From NCBI GenBank assembly GCA_031376305.1, contig JANMDM010000055.1, positions 1-18,040 on the forward strand: a DNA stretch of 18,040 nucleotides, given 5' to 3'. The translations under genes were made by a program, and so were the position numbers. The stretch's first letter is position 1. Each line of letters opens with the position of its first letter. Positions 14,592 to 18,040 of this stretch are shown here, in pieces. This stretch comes from TMP-24 sp031376305 (GTDB taxonomy: Bacteria > Pseudomonadota > Alphaproteobacteria > Rhodobacterales > Rhodobacteraceae). The notes under the pieces are model-generated. The model had not been told where the DNA came from and did not search any database. It saw only the letters and a list, made by a program, of their open reading frames with translations.

Positions 14592-15385
14592 GCCCCCAGC
14601 ACCCCCCGATTAAGCCGCTGTGCCACCACCAGCGCCGTCACACTGACCGCCATCACCAGGCTGGCCAGCGCGTTGATCTCCGGCGTCACGCCAAAGCGGA
14701 TCATCGCGAAAATCTGCATCGGCAGCGTGGTCGAGGCGCTGCCAGCGCCCGAGGTGAAAAACGCGATGATGAATTCGTCGATGGACAGCGTAAAAGCCAG
14801 GAGCGCCCCGGCGACGACCGCAGGCAGGATCACCGGCAGGGTCACGCGGCGGAATGTGGTAAAGCCCGATGCACCCAGATCGGCCGATGCCTCGACAATC
14901 GCCCAGTCAAACGACCGCAGGCGGGCCCGGACGACCGAACAGACAAAGGCCAGATTGAACACCACATGCGACACGATGATGGTGTGCAGCCCCATGCTCA
15001 GCCCCAGCAATGAGAAAAAGCTGAGCAGTGATATCGCCAGCACGATGTCGGGAATGATCATCGGCGCAAAGATCAGCGCCTCAAGCGCACCGCCGCGGCG
15101 CCGCCGGGTTTCAACGCCAAGCGCCAGCAAAGTGCCCAGCCCGGTCGCAAGCCCGGTCGAGATCAGGGCCACCACCGCCGTGTTGCGCGCCGCCGACAGC
15201 ACATCAGAGTTTGCCGCCAAGGCCGCATACCATTTCAGCGAAAACCCCGACCAGACGGTTGGCAGCCCGGCCTCGTTGAACGACAGGGCCACCACCACGG
15301 CGATGGGAATGTAAAGAAACGCGAAGACCGCGATCAGCACGGCGCGCAGGCCGGCATTGGTTGGGGGCTGCGCTTCAGCCATCAT
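14588..15385 (-). CDS. ABC transporter permease (PotC-like)
   Basis: A 265-aa inner-membrane protein with six hydrophobic segments, the first at about residues 15-34 (AVLIAVFAFLYIPIAVVVAL). The ATPase-coupling EAA loop is at EASADLGASGFTTFRRVTLP followed by VILPAVVAG. It matches the PotC/YdcV type of permease. Two ATGs (15385 and 15382) are possible; the choice hardly matters. It overlaps the end of the PotB-like gene by 11 bp and the ATPase start by 4 bp. It forms a heterodimer with the PotB-like permease. Confidence 0.94.
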   Translation of the reverse strand: MMAEAQPPTNAGLRAVLIAVFAFLYIPIAVVVALSFNEAGLPTVWSGFSLKWYAALAANSDVLSAARNTAVVALISTGLATGLGTLLALGVETRRRRGGALEALIFAPMIIPDIVLAISLLSFFSLLGLSMGLHTIIVSHVVFNLAFVCSVVRARLRSFDWAIVEASADLGASGFTTFRRVTLPVILPAVVAGALLAFTLSIDEFIIAFFTSGAGSASTTLPMQIFAMIRFGVTPEINALASLVMAVSVTALVVAQRLNRGVLGA

Positions 15386-16235
15386 CGCGCGCCGATTTGG
15401 CCGCTTGGGCAGTCAGCCGTGCCTGCGCCATCAGCAGGGCCAGCATGATCCCGATCAGGAACATCGACAGCGCCGCGCCAAAGGGCCAGTCGTTGGCAGT
15501 CAGGAACTGCGCATAGACCAGATTGCCGATCATCTGGATCTGCCCGCCGCCGAGCAGGGCGGGGGTGATGAAATTGCCGATCGACAGCACAAAGACGAAC
15601 ACGCCCCCCGCTACAATCCCCGGCATCGACAGCGGCAGCGTCACCCTTCGGAACGTCGTCGCAGCCGAGGCCCCCAGATCGCGCGAGGCCTCACGCAGTT
15701 CGGGGTGCAGCCGGCGGATCGGCGCATAGCAAGCAAGGATCACGAAGGGCAGATAATTGTAGACCAGCCCGGTGATGATCGCCCCCTGAGTGTAAAGCAG
15801 CGACGGCGGCTCCCCCTCATAGCCAAACCAGCGCAGGGCCTGGGTGATCAGTCCTTCGCGGTTCAACAGCACGATCCAGGCATAGGTGCGGATCAGATAG
15901 TTCGACCAGAACGGCAGCACCGCGAAAAACAGCAGCATCGCCTGACGGTCACGCGGGGCCGAGGCGATGGCATAGGCGGCGGCATAGCCAATGACCACAG
16001 CAATGGCCGTCGTGATTCCGGCGATTTTGGCCGAGGTCAGAAAGATGCCCGCATAAAGCGGATCGAACACCAGCTTCAGGTTTTCAAGCGTCGGCTCATA
16101 AACAATCCCGCCATAGGTGCCGCGCTGAAAGAACGCCAGCGTCAGCACCAGCCCGCAAGGCACCACCAAAAGCGCCGCCAGCCACATAAGCGCGGGCAGC
16201 ATCAGCAATGTGGAGGGGGAGGGTATCAGACGCAC
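15375..16235 (-). CDS. ABC transporter permease (PotB-like)
   Basis: A six-helix permease with the EAA loop ELREASRDLGASAATTFRRV then TLPLSMPGIVAG, of the PotB/YdcU type. The frame is open from an ATG at 16337, but that start lies inside the binding-protein gene, has no Shine-Dalgarno, and would translate through a strong hairpin (16278-16304), giving a low-complexity leader of G, A, S and P. I prefer GTG 16235 (VRLIPSPSTLLML...), 286 aa, which begins just before the first helix as usual in this family; its own RBS is weak, so the start is uncertain. It pairs with the PotC-like permease encoded downstream. Confidence 0.9.
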   Translation of the reverse strand: MRLIPSPSTLLMLPALMWLAALLVVPCGLVLTLAFFQRGTYGGIVYEPTLENLKLVFDPLYAGIFLTSAKIAGITTAIAVVIGYAAAYAIASAPRDRQAMLLFFAVLPFWSNYLIRTYAWIVLLNREGLITQALRWFGYEGEPPSLLYTQGAIITGLVYNYLPFVILACYAPIRRLHPELREASRDLGASAATTFRRVTLPLSMPGIVAGGVFVFVLSIGNFITPALLGGGQIQMIGNLVYAQFLTANDWPFGAALSMFLIGIMLALLMAQARLTAQAAKSARDDG

Positions 16236-16277
16236 AAAATGCTCACGGGGGCTCGGGGATTTGGGGCTTTGCGCGGC

Positions 16278-16304
16278 GGCGGAACCGAAGCCTCCGGTTC
16301 CGCC
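16278..16304 (-). terminator. Hairpin after the binding-protein gene (differential-expression stem-loop)
   Basis: The arms GGCGGAACCG (16278-16287) and CGGTTCCGCC (16295-16304) form a perfect 10-bp stem with a 7-nt loop. It lies 10 bases past the binding-protein stop on the minus strand. No U-tract follows. Stem-loops here are a known way to raise binding-protein mRNA above permease mRNA in ABC operons; that function is inferred from position. Confidence 0.6.
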
Positions 16305-16314
16305 CGTGGCTACC

Positions 16315-17361
16315 TTACTGCGAAGCCTTGATTTCATTCACCGCGCGGGAATAGTCACGCTGCGCGTCACCCACATTGCGTAATTCCTCATGCGTCACAA
16401 GGCTTTGCGGAGTGATCGCCATATTGGGGTATTGCGTCAGCATCGCGGCTGGCAAAGCCTCCATCGCCGGTTTGTTCGGCACTTTGTAAAGGATGTTCTC
16501 GGCAGCCCAGCCGTGAACCTTGGCATCAAGAATGTAGTTCACAAAGGCATAGGCCGCATCCTTGTGCTCGGATGCCTTCAGGATCACCATCGTGTCGATC
16601 CACAGATCCGAGCCTTCCGACGGGATGACATATTTGATCGCCGGGTTCTCGCCGATGCCATAGTTGCACCAGCCATCCCAAGCCTGCACCAGCACTGCCT
16701 CGCCCGACACCAGCTTGGAGTAGAAGGTGGTGTCGTCATAGGCCAGCAGGGTTTTCTTGGCGGCGATCAGGTCGGCGGTCACTTCGGCCAGCTTGGCGGG
16801 ATCGGTTTCATTCACCGAATAGCCGCGCGCCAGAAACCCCGCCGCCAGCAACCAGCGGTCGGTGCCAAGCATGGTGGTCTTGCCCGCAATCTCGGCAGCA
16901 GGCGAAAGCAGGTCTTTCCACGATGTCGGTTCGGCCATCAGATCGGACCGGTAGCACAACCCCGTGGTGCCCCAAGCGTAAGGCACCGAAAAGGAATTGC
17001 CCGGGTCATAGGCCAACGCCGTCGCCTCGGGGTAAAGATTGGCGATATTGGGCAGCTTGGCATGATCCAGAGTCTCGATCAGCCCAAGGTTCTGCAAAAT
17101 CTCGGCAAAGGGCGACGACACAAAGGCCACGTCATAGCCCTTGCCGCCCGAGGCGATCAGCTTGCCCATGATCTCTTCATTGGTGGCCTGCACCACGACA
17201 TCGGCCTCAAGCCCGGTCGCGGCCTTGAAGGTTTCGACAATATCAGGGGCCATGTAGCCATCCCAGTTCGAGACGACCAGATCGGCGGCATGGGCAGGAA
17301 AGGCAAGGCCCGCAGCGACGAGCGTGAAAACGGACCAGTGCGGAAGCGAGGATCTCAACAT
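16315..17361 (-). CDS. ABC transporter periplasmic substrate-binding protein (PotD/PotF-like)
   Basis: A 348-aa protein with a Sec signal peptide (hydrophobic core VFTLVAAGLAF, cleavage probably after AHA, residue 25). The mature start ADLVVSNWDGYMAPDIVETF is the PotD/PotF pattern. So are NEEIMGKLIASGGKGYDVAF, the central domain with RGYSVNETDP, LAYDDTTFYSKLVSGEAV and the SEGSDLWIDTMVI block. Family members bind putrescine, spermidine or other amines and similar small ligands in the periplasm. The VQAWDGWC stretch differs from the usual AVGWSGDA-like wording of polyamine binders, so the ligand may not be a standard polyamine. It is the first gene of the nine-gene operon, 107 bases from the predicted -35 box and divergent from the GntR regulator. 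Confidence 0.93.
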   Translation of the reverse strand: MLRSSLPHWSVFTLVAAGLAFPAHAADLVVSNWDGYMAPDIVETFKAATGLEADVVVQATNEEIMGKLIASGGKGYDVAFVSSPFAEILQNLGLIETLDHAKLPNIANLYPEATALAYDPGNSFSVPYAWGTTGLCYRSDLMAEPTSWKDLLSPAAEIAGKTTMLGTDRWLLAAGFLARGYSVNETDPAKLAEVTADLIAAKKTLLAYDDTTFYSKLVSGEAVLVQAWDGWCNYGIGENPAIKYVIPSEGSDLWIDTMVILKASEHKDAAYAFVNYILDAKVHGWAAENILYKVPNKPAMEALPAAMLTQYPNMAITPQSLVTHEELRNVGDAQRDYSRAVNEIKASQ

Positions 17362-17385
17362 GGCAGGTCTTTCTCTGTTGGAAGC

Positions 17386-17409
17386 GCGCCAGAGGCCTTG
17401 TCCTGGCGC
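17386..17409. promoter_or_regulatory. Inverted repeat in the binding-protein leader
   Basis: GCGCCAG (17386-17392) and CTGGCGC (17403-17409) are perfect inverted arms with a 10-base spacer, located between the predicted promoter and the binding-protein ATG. It could be a repressor operator or an mRNA leader hairpin. There is no match to an operator I can name. Confidence 0.35.
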
Positions 17410-17444
17410 CGGGGACGACTCTGGCAGGACGGTCGATTGCGATG

Positions 17445-17474
17445 ATGGTACTATTGCAAAAAATCGTACGTCAA
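17445..17474 (-). promoter_or_regulatory. Predicted sigma70-type promoter of the transport/catabolic operon
   Basis: On the minus strand, TTGACG (17474-17469) and TACCAT (17450-17445) are separated by 18 bases, giving a good -35 and a moderate -10. A start near 17437 would give a leader of about 75 bases. On the plus strand TTGCAA (17454-17459) with CATTCT (17477-17482) at 17-base spacing is a weaker candidate for the regulator; the two would overlap, so a bound regulator could control both. Prediction from consensus only. Confidence 0.5.
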
Positions 17475-17587
17475 GCCATTCTTACATGCGCAGGGCCCCG
17501 AACCCGGTGACTTGCATCCCGCTTTTGCGCAAGGCATCCCTGCAGAACCGTGCGACACGGCAGAGCCTCAAGAGAAAGTCGATCGAC

Positions 17588-18040
17588 ATGCAGCGGCGCC
17601 CTCGTCAGAACCATCTCGAACTTGCGCGGCGCGTGTTGGATCTGGCGCGCGAATGGGAATTGCGCCCGGGTGAAAAATTGGCCGAACAGCGGCTGGCGAC
17701 CGCCTGCGAAGTGTCCCGCACGCCCATCCGCGCGGCATTGGACATATTGGAAAATCAATCTCTTGTCCGGCGCGGGCCGGATGGCGGGTTTGTACTGGAT
17801 GCCGATCTGTCGGCGCGCGTCGATGTGGCCGACGACCTGCCCAACGCCGAGGAGGAGGCCTTGGCGAATACCATCCTCAGGGATCGCTCTGCCCGCCGAC
17901 TGGCGCGCAATGTCACCACAAGTGAACTTGCCCGCCGCTATGACGTCACGCGCCATGCGGTACAAAAAGCGATAAAAATACTTACTGAAGATTCCTTTCT
18001 CGACCGGGCGCCGGGCCAGTCATGGGTGTTCCGGGCCTTG
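17588..18040 (+). CDS. GntR-family transcriptional regulator, N-terminal 151 codons (runs off window)
   Basis: Starts at ATG 17588 with AGAGAAAG upstream and stays open to the last base. Residues 8-70 form a GntR winged helix-turn-helix: LRPGEKLAEQRLATACEVSRTPIRAALDILE in meaning, with the hallmark SRTPIR at 43-48 and wing GPDGGFVL. After a short acidic linker (DLPNAEEE) a second DNA-binding-like module appears at about 95-150, with TTSELARRYDVTRHAVQKAI and a wing ending SWVFRAL, instead of the usual FCD ligand domain starting at once. A ligand domain may lie beyond the window. Divergent placement 226 bases from the binding-protein gene makes it the likely local regulator; repression relieved by the imported substrate is the common scheme and is inferred. 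Confidence 0.85.
   Translation, partial: MQRRPRQNHLELARRVLDLAREWELRPGEKLAEQRLATACEVSRTPIRAALDILENQSLVRRGPDGGFVLDADLSARVDVADDLPNAEEEALANTILRDRSARRLARNVTTSELARRYDVTRHAVQKAIKILTEDSFLDRAPGQSWVFRAL

Noticed and set aside
15357..16331. Long plus-strand open frame opposite the PotB-like permease
   Set aside because: Composition dominated by H, Q, R and G with no hydrophobic pattern or motif; the minus strand encodes a six-helix permease.
17471..17965. Open frames overlapping the regulator on the minus strand and in another plus frame (17550-17975)
   Set aside because: Only the frame starting at 17588 shows a winged helix-turn-helix; the others are shadows.

Overview
This is a high-GC window with strong third-position G/C bias, many 4-bp ATGA gene overlaps and PotABCD-type and NCS1 transport genes. 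Together with IS6, ISL3 and IS3 family remnants, this style suggests an alphaproteobacterium, most likely Rhodobacterales/Rhodobacteraceae (Paracoccus/Rhodobacter/Roseobacter type). That placement is inference from style, not from a marker gene. The window looks like an accessory catabolic island.

Left block (1-6168, plus strand): one operon-like run whose 5' end lies outside the window. It holds the C-terminal part of an agmatinase/arginase-type ureohydrolase, two SDR dehydrogenases, a NodB-fold (PuuE/PgdA-like) deacetylase, a 56-aa one-helix membrane protein, an NCS1-type permease and a choline-dehydrogenase-like GMC flavoprotein. Spacings are mostly a few bases or 4-bp overlaps. Two strong hairpins (2737-2759 and 4422-4448) mark the two longer gaps.

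Middle block (6169-8705): a mobile-element graveyard with no intact gene. An IS6-family element (nonsense mutation plus frameshift) is abutted by an ISL3-family element (two in-frame stops, right end lost). That in turn is cut by a short minus-strand fragment of an IS3-family orfA. Beyond it lie a 55-codon unrecognised coding remnant and a perfect 20-bp tandem duplication.

Right block (8706-17361, minus strand, read right to left): a nine-gene operon. It encodes a PotD-like binding protein, two permeases, an ATPase, a UGT-type glycosyltransferase, two paralogous DUF861-type cupins, an aldehyde dehydrogenase and a saccharopine-dehydrogenase-like protein. A divergent GntR-type regulator with two apparent DNA-binding modules starts at 17588 and runs off the window. 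A good sigma70-like promoter for the operon lies at 17445-17474.

The two operons converge on the IS region and probably serve uptake and breakdown of nitrogenous small molecules. ABC and NCS1 carriers would import, the GMC enzyme and SDRs would oxidise alcohols, the ALDH would oxidise the aldehyde, and the ureohydrolase and deacetylase-fold enzyme would hydrolyse C-N bonds. The substrate cannot be read from the sequence. The least expected member is the glycosyltransferase, whose usual acceptor-activating histidine aligns with proline.
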